Assembly: GCF_021278025.1 (NCBI RefSeq)
Contig: NZ_JAIBHJ010000002.1
Span: 77,141 to 132,942, forward strand
Direction: 5' to 3'
DNA from: Motilimonas sp. E26
Lineage (GTDB): Bacteria > Pseudomonadota > Gammaproteobacteria > Enterobacterales > CBDFNC01
DNA length: 55,802 bases
The position numbers and the translations under genes are program-made. Positions 36,000 to 44,561 of this stretch are shown piece by piece. A model generated the notes under the pieces. It made no database searches. It was not told the origin of the DNA and saw only the letters and a program-made list of their open reading frames with translations. Numbering within the stretch: position 1 is the first letter of the stretch; every line of letters starts with the position of its first letter.

Positions 36000-36028
36000 T
36001 TGCCAAGCTAGCCATTAGCTCGAAAAAT

Positions 36029-36056
36029 AAAACGGCAGCCCGATGGCTGCCGTTTT
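36029..36056. terminator. Bidirectional terminator between ppnP and the GH5 gene
   Basis: Perfect AACGGCAGCC / GGCTGCCGTT stem with a CGAT loop; Ts follow on both strands, so it serves both convergent genes. Confidence 0.95.
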
Positions 36057-36099
36057 TGCGTGAAACCATGCCCGCCTTATGATTTTGACAGGCTAAACA

Positions 36100-37749
36100 T
36101 TACTTACGCATTTGCTCACGAACCCATTTACCTGCAGGTTTTAAGCTCGCCTCAGTCCAAGGACCATCGTTACGACAGGTGCTTTGCTGCCATACTGCAC
36201 CACTGCGAAAATCATCCGAATAGTTCCAGTTAACCCAGCTAATTTGCTTATTATTTAGAATATCTAAATAAGCCTGTGCACTGACAAAGTCATTGTTACC
36301 ATCGCCGGTATAAGTTTGCGTACCAAACTCGGTAACAAATAATGGCAACACTTCACTGGCGGCCGTTAGCTGCTGACGGTAGTAATCATCATGACTAGCG
36401 GCATAGAAATGGAAGGTGTACATCACATTATCAAATGGCACTGGATTGTTAACGATATCTTGATAACTCGCGCCATCGGACACCCCTAAGCTTGCCCAGC
36501 CATGAGTACCCACTAATACCACCGCATCAGGATCAATCGCGCGGATCACGGGGATAATTTCAGTCGAGTAAGATTGAATGCGATCCCAACTCACTTTGTT
36601 AGGCTCGTTGGCAATATCGTAAATGATATTGTTACGATCTTTGTTAGCGTTAGCAATATCGGTAAAGAAACGCTTAGCATTGGTTAGATTGTAATTTGGA
36701 TCGCCCGGATCAAGCTGGTGCCAATCAACTAGCGCATACATACCGCGCTCAGCGGCTTCGGCAATTAAGCGGTTCACTTGTTCGGTGTAGCCTTGCGGGT
36801 CAGTTTCATAACCGCCTTCTTGCACGTAAAGTGAAATACGCAGCACATCGGCTTGCCAATCTTTAGCAAGGGCATCAAGTGATTTCTCGGTTAAACAGTT
36901 GTTCCAACCATACCACTGCAAGCCGTGGCTGCTCATGCCTTTTAACTGGATTGGCTGCTGTTTTTCGTTACACAGCTTGGTACCGCAAACCGACAGCTGA
37001 CCATTGATTGTAACGGGCGTGTCTGTGGTGTTGCCACCGCCAGTGTCTCCGCCACCGGTATCTCCCCCGCCAGTATCGCCGCCGCCCGTATCTGTGCCTG
37101 TTGAGCAGCTGCCTTGCTTGCTCCACACTTGCCATGGGCCCGAATTTTGCTCAGGGTTGGCGCCTTTCGTCCACCAATTCGCCTGATATAACTCACCTTG
37201 ATAATCGATGACAGTACCACTGCCATAAGCAACATTGGCTTGCCAATCTTCTGTGGCATCACATGATGGCCCCGCTGTATCTGTACCACCGCCCGTATCT
37301 GTGCCACCGCCGGTATCTGTGCCACCGCCAGTATCTGTGCCGCCACCGCTATCCGTGCCACCGCCGGTATCTGTGCCGCCGCCGGTATCTGTGCCACCGC
37401 CGGTATCTGTGCCACCGCCGGTATCTGTGCCACCGCCGGTATCTGTGCCGCCGCCAGTATCTGTGCCGCCACCGGTATCCGTACCACCGCCCGTATCAGT
37501 GCCGGCATCACAAACGCCTAAATCTTGCCAAGCATTACTCGATGCCCAACCAACACCAGGCTCATAAGGACCATCAAGGGCGCACCAGCCAGGAACAGTA
37601 CATTGAAATTTATTGCTTTGATGGGTAACTTGTTGATCTTTCGTGTATTCACCTTTGCCTTGATACGCTTCAATACCACTGCAGTCAACGGCTAAAACAG
37701 GTTGGCTAAATGTCATCGCGACACCCAGCGCTATGAGGGATTTTTTCAT
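36100..37749 (-). CDS. Secreted GH5 endoglucanase with two CBM5/12 modules
   Basis: A 549-residue cellulase. Signal peptide MKKSLIALGVAMTFSQPVLA; a CBM5/12-like module (about 24-80, QSNKFQCTVPGWCALDGPY); a TDTGGG linker; a second CBM5/12 module (about 165-215, NVAYGSGTVIDYQGELYQANWWTKGANPE); a short GGGDT linker; and a GH5 domain (about 245-549). In GH5 the acid/base Glu is Glu382 (IANEPN) and the nucleophile Glu474 (VTEFGT). WHQLDPGDPNYN and MYTFHFYAASH are typical of GH5 subfamily 2 endoglucanases, so beta-1,4-glucan is the probable substrate. It faces away from the 38.2-43.5 kb operon. Confidence 0.94.
   Translation of the reverse strand: MKKSLIALGVAMTFSQPVLAVDCSGIEAYQGKGEYTKDQQVTHQSNKFQCTVPGWCALDGPYEPGVGWASSNAWQDLGVCDAGTDTGGGTDTGGGTDTGGGTDTGGGTDTGGGTDTGGGTDTGGGTDTGGGTDSGGGTDTGGGTDTGGGTDTGGGTDTAGPSCDATEDWQANVAYGSGTVIDYQGELYQANWWTKGANPEQNSGPWQVWSKQGSCSTGTDTGGGDTGGGDTGGGDTGGGNTTDTPVTINGQLSVCGTKLCNEKQQPIQLKGMSSHGLQWYGWNNCLTEKSLDALAKDWQADVLRISLYVQEGGYETDPQGYTEQVNRLIAEAAERGMYALVDWHQLDPGDPNYNLTNAKRFFTDIANANKDRNNIIYDIANEPNKVSWDRIQSYSTEIIPVIRAIDPDAVVLVGTHGWASLGVSDGASYQDIVNNPVPFDNVMYTFHFYAASHDDYYRQQLTAASEVLPLFVTEFGTQTYTGDGNNDFVSAQAYLDILNNKQISWVNWNYSDDFRSGAVWQQSTCRNDGPWTEASLKPAGKWVREQMRK
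37273..37503 (-). repeat. 18-bp tandem repeat coding for TDTGGG linker
   Basis: About thirteen copies of an 18-bp unit with small third-position changes encode (TDTGGG)n between the two binding modules. A shorter run at 37037-37095 encodes the second linker. Long open frames on the opposite strand here are produced by the repeat. Confidence 0.9.
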
Positions 37750-38212
37750 AAATTCATCCTTGAATTAAACATCTTCTCGCTGCTTGATTTTTAAACAACA
37801 GAGTCAGTGTACAATCAAATATTCATAAATAAAGATGAAAAGCATCATAATGAGAGCAACAGCAAAACCCGCAGCCATATCTTACTAACTAGCCCAAAAC
37901 CTTAATCGGTTTAATAGTTTTCTAACGCGGCTCGAGTTTGCAACAGCTTTTGTCCAACGGTAATCAACATCACTATTGCCATAACTTCTGATACTTCAAC
38001 TTAGTCACTCCCTACTTTTTTGTTTGTTTTGATCCCTACACACATTTTTTATCAAGCATTCTGTTTCGACTCATTACTCCCCTCAGGCTTGCGTCTCGAC
38101 AATTAAAAGTTGATCAACTGCAAAAAAATTACAAGCCAAGACAATATGCATTTTATTGCATATGAAATAAGTTTAGTATCTTGCCATTAATATCTAATGG
38201 ACCGAACTATTT
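37750..38212. other. Divergent promoter region of the GH5 gene and the exported-protein operon
   Basis: No ORF is seen in these 463 bases. The two palindromes at 38108-38163 are the notable features; the rest is AT-rich. Confidence 0.55.
38108..38163 (+). promoter_or_regulatory. Palindromic operator candidates before the exported-protein operon
   Basis: AGTTGATCAACT (38108-38119) is a perfect 12-bp palindrome. ATATGCA / TGCATAT (38144-38150, 38157-38163) is a perfect inverted repeat with a six-base spacer, 50 bases before the ATG at 38213. Both fit dimeric-repressor sites; the regulator is unknown. Confidence 0.45.
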
Positions 38213-39361
38213 ATGCTTCGATTTCACCGCGCAAAATCGATTCATCTCTTTGCTATCACTTTACTTAGCTTTTTAAACAGCTCTCAGTTACAAGCAAATA
38301 TCATTTTTTCGGAAGATTTTGAACAGCAAGCAGATTGGGTAGCGGGTTATCCGAATACAAATGGCGTTGGGCTACGACCACACGCCAACCCTGCACCGCC
38401 AAATTGGACCGTGATCCGCACCGATCCAGCCTACGCACCATCCATGGGCGATGCTGATCGTCATGAGTCGATTGAAATTGGTGCATTTGCCGAAAAAGCT
38501 CGCAGCGGCGAGCGCTCGGTGGTGTTTTATCGCGATGCTAAATCTGAGCCCAATTGGAAGTGGTGGTCCGATGGCATCTTGGCGAAAAAATTTGACCAAG
38601 AGTATAGCGAAGTCTACGCCGAGTTTTACATTAAATGGGCACCTAATAGCGATCACCCTAAAGCGTTAAGTAAGCTGTTTCGTATCCTTCACACTTGGGG
38701 TGAAGGTGGAGAAATATTCAAAGGCTTTCGTGATGGCTTTAACGGCCCCATTGCGGGTTGGAACTATGTTCACAACAACTACGGCTTACGTAATACCATT
38801 TGGATGCGCGGCTACCCGCCAGCAAACCACTACTACTTAGAAAGTAACCCCATTAAAGGGCTACCAAGGGAAATGCTCAGTGGCGACATGAGCTTAAACT
38901 TTGACAATAACATCACCGATTTAAACCAAGATCGCGTCACCGATAACCCCAATACCAAGCTGGTTGGCATGAAATCCGGGCTATTAATTCCACAGGGCGG
39001 GCAGCAAGGCATGATCCACCCGAGGGAATTCTTTGGTGATGAGAGTATCACTGGATGGCGCAAAATGGCCTTCTACGTGAAAATGAATTCCGCCCCCGGC
39101 GTTGCCGATGGCCATTATGAGCAATGGATTGATGATCAACTGGTGTTTGCTAATTACCAAATTGCTTGGGTGGGTGGCGACGCAGACAAGATGGTGGGCT
39201 GGAACGCCGTCAAACTGGGCGGTAACGACTACATAGATAAAAGCTTGCCCGATAGCCTGCGCTACGAAGACTGGTATGCCATGGACGATTTGGTGGTGAT
39301 GGATGCTCATCCTCACACCCCATCCGCACCAAGCCAATTGAGTGTAACTCGACAGCCATAA
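38213..39361 (+). CDS. Exported jelly-roll protein, possible polysaccharide lyase
   Basis: A 382-residue protein with a signal segment (IHLFAITLLSFLNSSQLQA, residues about 10-28). The mature part is rich in aromatic and short beta stretches (IIFSEDFEQQADWV, RSVVFYRDAKSEPNWKWWSDG, EVYAEFYIKWAPNSDHPKALSKLFRIL, HYEQWIDDQLVFANY), consistent with a concanavalin-A-like jelly roll as in polysaccharide lyases and glucan-binding proteins. I see no named family signature or certain catalytic residues. It is the first gene of a four-gene operon. The C-terminus ends PSQLSVTRQP, like the last gene's end. Confidence 0.7.
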   Translation: MLRFHRAKSIHLFAITLLSFLNSSQLQANIIFSEDFEQQADWVAGYPNTNGVGLRPHANPAPPNWTVIRTDPAYAPSMGDADRHESIEIGAFAEKARSGERSVVFYRDAKSEPNWKWWSDGILAKKFDQEYSEVYAEFYIKWAPNSDHPKALSKLFRILHTWGEGGEIFKGFRDGFNGPIAGWNYVHNNYGLRNTIWMRGYPPANHYYLESNPIKGLPREMLSGDMSLNFDNNITDLNQDRVTDNPNTKLVGMKSGLLIPQGGQQGMIHPREFFGDESITGWRKMAFYVKMNSAPGVADGHYEQWIDDQLVFANYQIAWVGGDADKMVGWNAVKLGGNDYIDKSLPDSLRYEDWYAMDDLVVMDAHPHTPSAPSQLSVTRQP

Positions 39362-39371
39362 GGATATGTTC

Positions 39372-40901
39372 ATGCCAACTCATTGTATCTTGCGCCCCGT
39401 AGCGCTTATTAGCCTAAGCTTGGCCTTAATCGCTTGTGGTGGTAGTAGCGGCAGTGAAGCCTCACCAAACGATGGCGAAATCCAACCCAGCAACACACCT
39501 TCATTGGCACCAACAGTAGAGCCAACGGCGAAGCCCGATTTGTGCGAGGGATTATCCGAAGGTGAAAAGCAAAATCGTACTCGCTACCTAGCCCCTGTGG
39601 TGATTGCCCCTGAAATTTGCCAAAGCGAACAACAAAACAGGCAATGTGAGCAAAGCACGTTAACACCTTGGACTGGCAGTTTTGAGTACAGTCATTGCGA
39701 GCAACAGCCGGCCGATAATGCCAACTTACCCTTATGGCAAATTAGCGATATGCAATACCTTGGCGGCTTTCGTTTATCGGCGGGTCGGTTTGGCGACTCA
39801 GCTTACCCTAACTTGAACTACTCGCCAGCAGCGATTGCATTTAATCCCAACAATCAATCCCTGTTTGTGGTCGGTCATGACTATGAGCAAGGCATCGCCG
39901 AATTTGCCATCCCAGAGGTAGTAAACAGTCGCGACCCAGCGGAATTTAATATCGGCGATCAAGCATTGCAGAACTTCGCCCCCTTTCATAATACCGATCG
40001 TGTAGACACAGGGATTGATAACTGGTTTCGGGTCAATGGGTTGTATTTACTCGACGGTCAGCTCATCGTCAATTACATGAACTGGTACGATGCGGGCGGC
40101 GGCGAAACAGATACCTCGGTGCGCTTTGTCGATGCCAGCGATCTCGCCAACAGCGAAATGCACGGCCCCTATCAGCTTGATGGCGCTGCCCATGTCGCAG
40201 GCTGGATAACAGATGTGCCCGACAATTGGCAAGCTGACTTTGGCGGCACCCATATTTCAGGTCATGCCCACGGCTCTATTCATAGTCGTTTATCCACTGG
40301 CCCATCAGGTTTTATTTGGTCGCCCAGACAAACCATGCTGCAACAAACCAATGGCCCCGTTGCCACCAAAGCATTACTCGACTTCCCTCATCGCCGTGCA
40401 CAAATGCTTTATGACAAGACCCTCTATGGTGATTTAAGCATCAGTGTGCAGGATGTTTTGTACAACACCGACAGGCAAAATCAACTGTGGACCGCACTCA
40501 GTGAAGCCGCTTTTGGTGTCATTATTCCCGGAACCAATACCTATCTCACCATAGGTAATTCAGGCGGCCATGAATCTGGCATCGGTTATAAAGCCACCCA
40601 AGATAATGGCAATTTATGCGGCGGACCTTGTAGTCTGGCCGCCGCTGACAACTACAGCTATTACTGGCTGTGGCGCGTCACCGATATGCTGAGAGTGAAA
40701 AACGGTGAAATAGAGCCTTGGGATGTGCGCCCATATGACTATGGCAAACTCGATAGCCTTGGTCTAATTAACCTAAAAGGCGGCGCTTATGATGCCAACA
40801 CAGGCAAGCTTTATGTCGCCTTTAAAAATGCCGATACCCTGAACAATTATGCCCGTCCACCTCTGTTTCTTGTTTACCAACTTAACCAGCCTGGAGGCTA
40901 A
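39372..40901 (+). CDS. Lipoprotein with Pro-Thr linker and propeller-like domain, unknown
   Basis: Lipoprotein of about 509 residues: signal and lipobox (LALIAC, then Gly-Gly-Ser, so likely outer membrane). A Thr/Pro linker (LAPTVEPTAKPD) follows, then a Cys-rich stretch (six Cys in about 70 residues). The main domain has repeated beta motifs (MQYLGGFRLSAGRFGDSAYP, AAIAFNPNNQSLFVVGHDY, FRVNGLYLLDGQLIVNYMNWYD, TGKLYVAFKN) that look like a beta-propeller. The start is placed at 39372 because AAGGA lies at a normal distance. It begins 10 bases after gene 1. No enzyme motif is recognised. Confidence 0.7.
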   Translation: MPTHCILRPVALISLSLALIACGGSSGSEASPNDGEIQPSNTPSLAPTVEPTAKPDLCEGLSEGEKQNRTRYLAPVVIAPEICQSEQQNRQCEQSTLTPWTGSFEYSHCEQQPADNANLPLWQISDMQYLGGFRLSAGRFGDSAYPNLNYSPAAIAFNPNNQSLFVVGHDYEQGIAEFAIPEVVNSRDPAEFNIGDQALQNFAPFHNTDRVDTGIDNWFRVNGLYLLDGQLIVNYMNWYDAGGGETDTSVRFVDASDLANSEMHGPYQLDGAAHVAGWITDVPDNWQADFGGTHISGHAHGSIHSRLSTGPSGFIWSPRQTMLQQTNGPVATKALLDFPHRRAQMLYDKTLYGDLSISVQDVLYNTDRQNQLWTALSEAAFGVIIPGTNTYLTIGNSGGHESGIGYKATQDNGNLCGGPCSLAAADNYSYYWLWRVTDMLRVKNGEIEPWDVRPYDYGKLDSLGLINLKGGAYDANTGKLYVAFKNADTLNNYARPPLFLVYQLNQPGG

Positions 40902-41558
40902 ATGAATCGACTACTTACCTTTTGCTTGCCTCTGGCATTATTAACACTCACCGCCTGTGGTGGTGGGTCTGATGGCAACGATGAAAAGACCGGAGAAACC
41001 ACGCCTACGGTAACACCAACCGTAACACCAACCGTAACACCGACGGTAACTCCAACCGTAATACCGACGGTAACACCAACCGTAGCACCTACGGTAGCAC
41101 CAACCGTAGCACCTACGGTAACACCAACCGTAACACCGACGGTAACTCCAACCGTAATACCGACGGTAACACCAACCGTAGCACCTACGGTAACTCCAAC
41201 CGTAATACCGACGGTAACACCAACCGTAGCACCTACGGTAACACCAACCGTAGCACCTACGGTAACACCGACAGAGGTCCCAACGCAGGATCCAGATACG
41301 CCACCAGCGCTGACCGAACGCTACTTAATTGAATGGCAAACGCCAAACTCTCGCATTGATGGCAGCGTACTTTTGGCCAGTGATATCGCCAGCTACACCT
41401 TGCGCTGGACCAACAGCCAAACCCAAGCAACGGGTGAAGTGAGCATCTCGGGCGATCAAACCCAATGGCAAATAGAGCTGCCCAAAGGTGACTATCAATT
41501 TGAAATAGCTAGCCTTGATAGCAATGGCCGTATCAGCCAATTTGTCAGCGCCCAATAA
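40902..41558 (+). CDS. Lipoprotein with TVTP/TVAP linker and Fn3-like domain
   Basis: A 218-residue lipoprotein (LLTLTAC, then Gly-Gly-Gly). Residues about 35-130 are a Pro-Thr-Val repeat linker. The C-terminal 85 residues (YLIEWQTPNSRIDGSVLLASDIASYTLRW ... GDYQFEIASLDSNGRIS) form a fibronectin-III-like module of the type seen on extracellular carbohydrate proteins. It starts directly after the previous stop codon, so it is translationally linked. It could present the Fn3-like module away from the outer membrane as an anchor or spacer for the complex. Confidence 0.75.
   Translation: MNRLLTFCLPLALLTLTACGGGSDGNDEKTGETTPTVTPTVTPTVTPTVTPTVIPTVTPTVAPTVAPTVAPTVTPTVTPTVTPTVIPTVTPTVAPTVTPTVIPTVTPTVAPTVTPTVAPTVTPTEVPTQDPDTPPALTERYLIEWQTPNSRIDGSVLLASDIASYTLRWTNSQTQATGEVSISGDQTQWQIELPKGDYQFEIASLDSNGRISQFVSAQ
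41005..41276 (+). repeat. 12-bp tandem repeat coding for PTVTPTVAP linker
   Basis: Alternating ACGGTAACACCA / ACCGTAGCACCT-type units of 12 bp make about 22 Pro-Thr-Val tetrads. The alternation of two unit types at DNA level suggests duplication of a 24-36 bp block. Confidence 0.9.
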
Positions 41559-41570
41559 CGAGGTAAAGCG

Positions 41571-43502
41571 ATGCGATATTTCATTAGTTGTTTGCTGCTC
41601 ATCACCAGTCTAAGTGGTTGGGCTGCGCCAGCCCCTCATTTAGCCTTTAGTGATTTAGTTTCAGGGCCCAATGCAGGTTTAGGCGACGGTTTGGGAGAAG
41701 GGGCGATCGTGACGGTGTGGGGCTATCGTTTAGGCGATAATCAAGGCACCGTCTCGATCGTTGACCAACAAGGTCAATCTCACCCCGCCGCTCATATTTA
41801 CTACTGGAAAAAAGCCGATGGTCAACTTCCCAGTGGCCCAGCCGATTTATGGACATCGCATCAACTGTATGAAGTCGCTTTTTCGATTCCCACGAGTGTA
41901 GGACTTGGTGAAGCAAGTATTCGCCTTGTTGATGAAGCGGGTATTAGCAGTGACAACACCCTGCCCTTTACCGTACGTGAAGGTAATATTTATCATGTAA
42001 AAGCAGGCGGTAACAACCAAAACAGCGGCAGCTTTGACGACCCGTTTCAAGTTATTAATGGTATGACCTATGGCGCGCGTGCGCCGGGTAATCGTTTATT
42101 ACAAGCAGGTGATATCGCTTATTCCCACGGCGTGCAAGAAATTCAAGAGCAACACCCTCTTAGCGGCGGTCAGTCCCTTGGCGCAGGCCTTTGGTTAGTC
42201 GGCCTTGAAGGCACCCAAGAAAAACAAATCGCCATTGCTAGCTATCCCAACACCCAAGCTCTTGCATCGGGACCAATGAGAGGCGTTTATCCGTATTTAA
42301 GCCGCGGCATCGTTATTTCTAAGTACAAGGTGTTGGCAGGCGATCAAGTTGATATGGGCGAAGGAGCGCCTTATCAAACCGTGTCCAATCCGCAAAACTC
42401 CACCTCACAGCTATCAACCAACCAATGGGGCCGTGCGGTGGGTAACGCCATTGGTGAGCGTGATGGCATGTGTTCAAACGGTTGGTCGGGTGCCATTGTC
42501 GGCGGCGGCGCGAGCAACGATAACTTCAAAGCCTTTGGTAATCAAATCACCGACATTGGTTGCGATCAAACCTCGCATTTTCAGCACACCACCTATTTAA
42601 CCATACGGACTCCAGCCGAGGGCAACGAGCCAATTACTGGCTGGGAATTTGGCTGGAACCACTTAAACGATAACAAGGCCAAATTTGGTCTGCATTTTTA
42701 CGATCAACTGAACTATGGCTATGATCTCTGCCGCGGCTTTAAACCCGGCAGCGTACTAAAAGCCCATAACAACTACATCATTAATCAAAAAGGCTCAGGC
42801 ATTAACATCCACACTTACAGTCGCACCTACACAGACAGCAACGGAGTACAACAGCGCCCTGCTTGTTGGGAAGTGGATGCGCAGGTGTATAACAATGTCA
42901 TCATCAACGCAGGCCTTGGCCCAGTGGCCGAAGAAAACAATGGCACTTCTCCTTACGGCATCACCTTAGGCGGGGGTATCAAGGGGCATTTTGATGTCTA
43001 CAACAACACCATTTATGATGTGTCCGATGAGTCCTCGCGCACCTATATTCGTGGTGGCAAACCTAGCCATGTTGAGCCTAAAGCCATCAGCATGGGCACC
43101 GACCAAGGCGCAACCTTTAGTGTCAGCAACAATGTTATCCGCGTCAGTCATCCCATGCCCTACCTCACTTACGGTAAACGCGGTGATGCGCCAAGCTGGA
43201 TAAAAGTAAGCAACAACTTACTCTATAACACCACCAGCGACAGTTGGAGTGACAAAGATCGCGCCCACTTTACCGAGTGGCTAGATAGCAGCGATGAAAT
43301 TGCCGATCCACAAATTGCCAGCTTAACCCCAGCCAGCCTAGAGCAAACCTCCCCCGCCCTCACTGGCGGCAGCGATAGCGTGGATCTCAGTCATGACTTT
43401 CTCGGTCAACCCGTTGGCTCACCAATACATCGCGGCGCATTTGCCTCGTTTGTGCTGGCGCAACCAAACCCACCTAAGCAAGTGAGGGTTACCAAGCTAT
43501 AG
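41571..43502 (+). CDS. Exported IPT plus right-handed beta-helix protein, possible polysaccharide lyase
   Basis: A 643-residue protein with signal peptide MRYFISCLLLITSLSGWAAP. Residues about 25-135 resemble an IPT/TIG Ig-like domain (SGPNAGLGDGLGEGAIVTVWGYRLGDNQGTVSI). After IYHVKAGGNNQNSGSFDDPFQVINGMTYGA comes a parallel beta-helix with Asn-rich turns (NNYIINQKGSGINIHTYS, VYNNVIINAGLG, DVYNNTIYDVSD, SNNVIRVSHPMP). This fold is common in pectate- and alginate-type lyases and glycoside hydrolases. A catalytic site is not recognised. It starts 12 bases after the Fn3 lipoprotein gene and is last in the operon. Confidence 0.75.
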   Translation: MRYFISCLLLITSLSGWAAPAPHLAFSDLVSGPNAGLGDGLGEGAIVTVWGYRLGDNQGTVSIVDQQGQSHPAAHIYYWKKADGQLPSGPADLWTSHQLYEVAFSIPTSVGLGEASIRLVDEAGISSDNTLPFTVREGNIYHVKAGGNNQNSGSFDDPFQVINGMTYGARAPGNRLLQAGDIAYSHGVQEIQEQHPLSGGQSLGAGLWLVGLEGTQEKQIAIASYPNTQALASGPMRGVYPYLSRGIVISKYKVLAGDQVDMGEGAPYQTVSNPQNSTSQLSTNQWGRAVGNAIGERDGMCSNGWSGAIVGGGASNDNFKAFGNQITDIGCDQTSHFQHTTYLTIRTPAEGNEPITGWEFGWNHLNDNKAKFGLHFYDQLNYGYDLCRGFKPGSVLKAHNNYIINQKGSGINIHTYSRTYTDSNGVQQRPACWEVDAQVYNNVIINAGLGPVAEENNGTSPYGITLGGGIKGHFDVYNNTIYDVSDESSRTYIRGGKPSHVEPKAISMGTDQGATFSVSNNVIRVSHPMPYLTYGKRGDAPSWIKVSNNLLYNTTSDSWSDKDRAHFTEWLDSSDEIADPQIASLTPASLEQTSPALTGGSDSVDLSHDFLGQPVGSPIHRGAFASFVLAQPNPPKQVRVTKL

Positions 43503-43874
43503 AAGTAAATATGAGGTGGGAGCCTCAGTCATGGGGCTTAGCCAGTTATGATTATCAACTATTGCACCTCAGCCAAACGGAGTGCACGAACTTTTCTGGT
43601 ATAACAGTAAGAACTACCTAGACTGATCAAAGCCACTTGAACCCTTACTTTCTTTATATTTATTTGACAAAGATATTCACAACAAGCTGGCGAACGATTA
43701 AAGTGGCATTTGAAATCCATGATTTAGTCTCAGTTGGTTAGCCTTAGGGAGTTGGAGCCTGCGTTTCGTAAAGTTGTAAACCGCCCCCTTAGCCTAAGAG
43801 TTACTTGACTACATTTATAGCCGCTTTATTGCCTGCACAATTTAATAACATGGCTATCACAAATAGGAGCGAAT
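43503..43874. other. Gene-free interval with one REP-like unit
   Basis: One REP-like unit lies at 43513-43540 (AGGTGGGAGCCTCAGTCATG, nearly identical to 32429-32448). The remainder shows no credible ORF or terminator. Confidence 0.6.
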
Positions 43875-44336
43875 ATGAGCATCGATAAAAGAATATTAGA
43901 ACTTGGCTTAAACTTACCAACTGCCAGCGACCCGCAAGGAAGCTACTGTAATTGTGTACGTACAGGCAAGTTACTTTATGTTTCTGGTAAAGGCCCTGTA
44001 GCGGGATTAAGTGTTGTACCCAAAGGTAAGCTTGGCCAAGAATATACTGTTGAGCAAGGTTATGAATTTGCCAAAGCAACGGGTCTGGATATATTAGCCG
44101 CTGTAAAACTAGAATTAGGCTCGCTTGATAAAGTCAGTCGTGTGGTAAAACTGCAAGGTTTTGTCAACGCAACTCCAGACTTTGAACAACATCCAAAGGT
44201 ACTCGATGGCTGCTCAGATTTAATGGCTAAGGTATTTGGTGAAAAGGGCGTTCATGCACGCTCTGTCTTTGGCGCAACTTCTGTCAGGGGCAACTTACCC
44301 ATTATTATTGACTCTATTTTTGAGGTCACCGACTAG
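43875..44336 (+). CDS. RidA family protein
   Basis: A 153-residue YjgF/YER057c/RidA-like protein. The sequence PQGSYCNCVRTGKLLYVSGKGPV and the later VVKLQGFVNATPDFEQHPKVLDGCSDLMAKVFGEKGVHARSVFGATSVRGNLPIIIDSIFEV match the longer subgroup (RidA2-like; often annotated as translation initiation inhibitor). The conserved Arg of the active RidA group appears as RSVFGATSVRG, so deaminase activity on imines is possible. GGAGCG precedes the ATG. Neighbours do not suggest a pathway. Confidence 0.88.
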   Translation: MSIDKRILELGLNLPTASDPQGSYCNCVRTGKLLYVSGKGPVAGLSVVPKGKLGQEYTVEQGYEFAKATGLDILAAVKLELGSLDKVSRVVKLQGFVNATPDFEQHPKVLDGCSDLMAKVFGEKGVHARSVFGATSVRGNLPIIIDSIFEVTD

Positions 44337-44561
44337 GCCGATAGAGTGTTAAGATTAAAAATGATTATTTGGCCGCTTTAGGAGCTTAGATGCTTACGCT
44401 GTAACCTCTGCTAGTGCCAGCCATACATCGCCAGCTCAATCTATACTGGGGTTTCATTTCAGTCACTAAACTGTGTAAAGTTAAGTCAAGCTAGTGGCAT
44501 ACTCATTTATCTCAGGCATAATCGACTCTTTTATTATTTAGTGATTATTAACGGATTTGAT

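Noticed and set aside
36942-37511. Minus-strand Ala-Ile-Pro-Ala-Val repeat frame
   Set aside because: It is an alternative frame of the GH5 linker repeat, overlapping the real gene completely.
37235-37628. Long plus-strand frames of Pro-Pro-Val-Ser-Val and Cys-Arg-Tyr type
   Set aside because: They are antisense readings of the TDTGGG repeat in the GH5 gene and lack an RBS or conserved features.
41005-41276. Regular 12-bp repeats considered as a CRISPR array
   Set aside because: The units are contiguous without spacers, in frame and coding for a linker.
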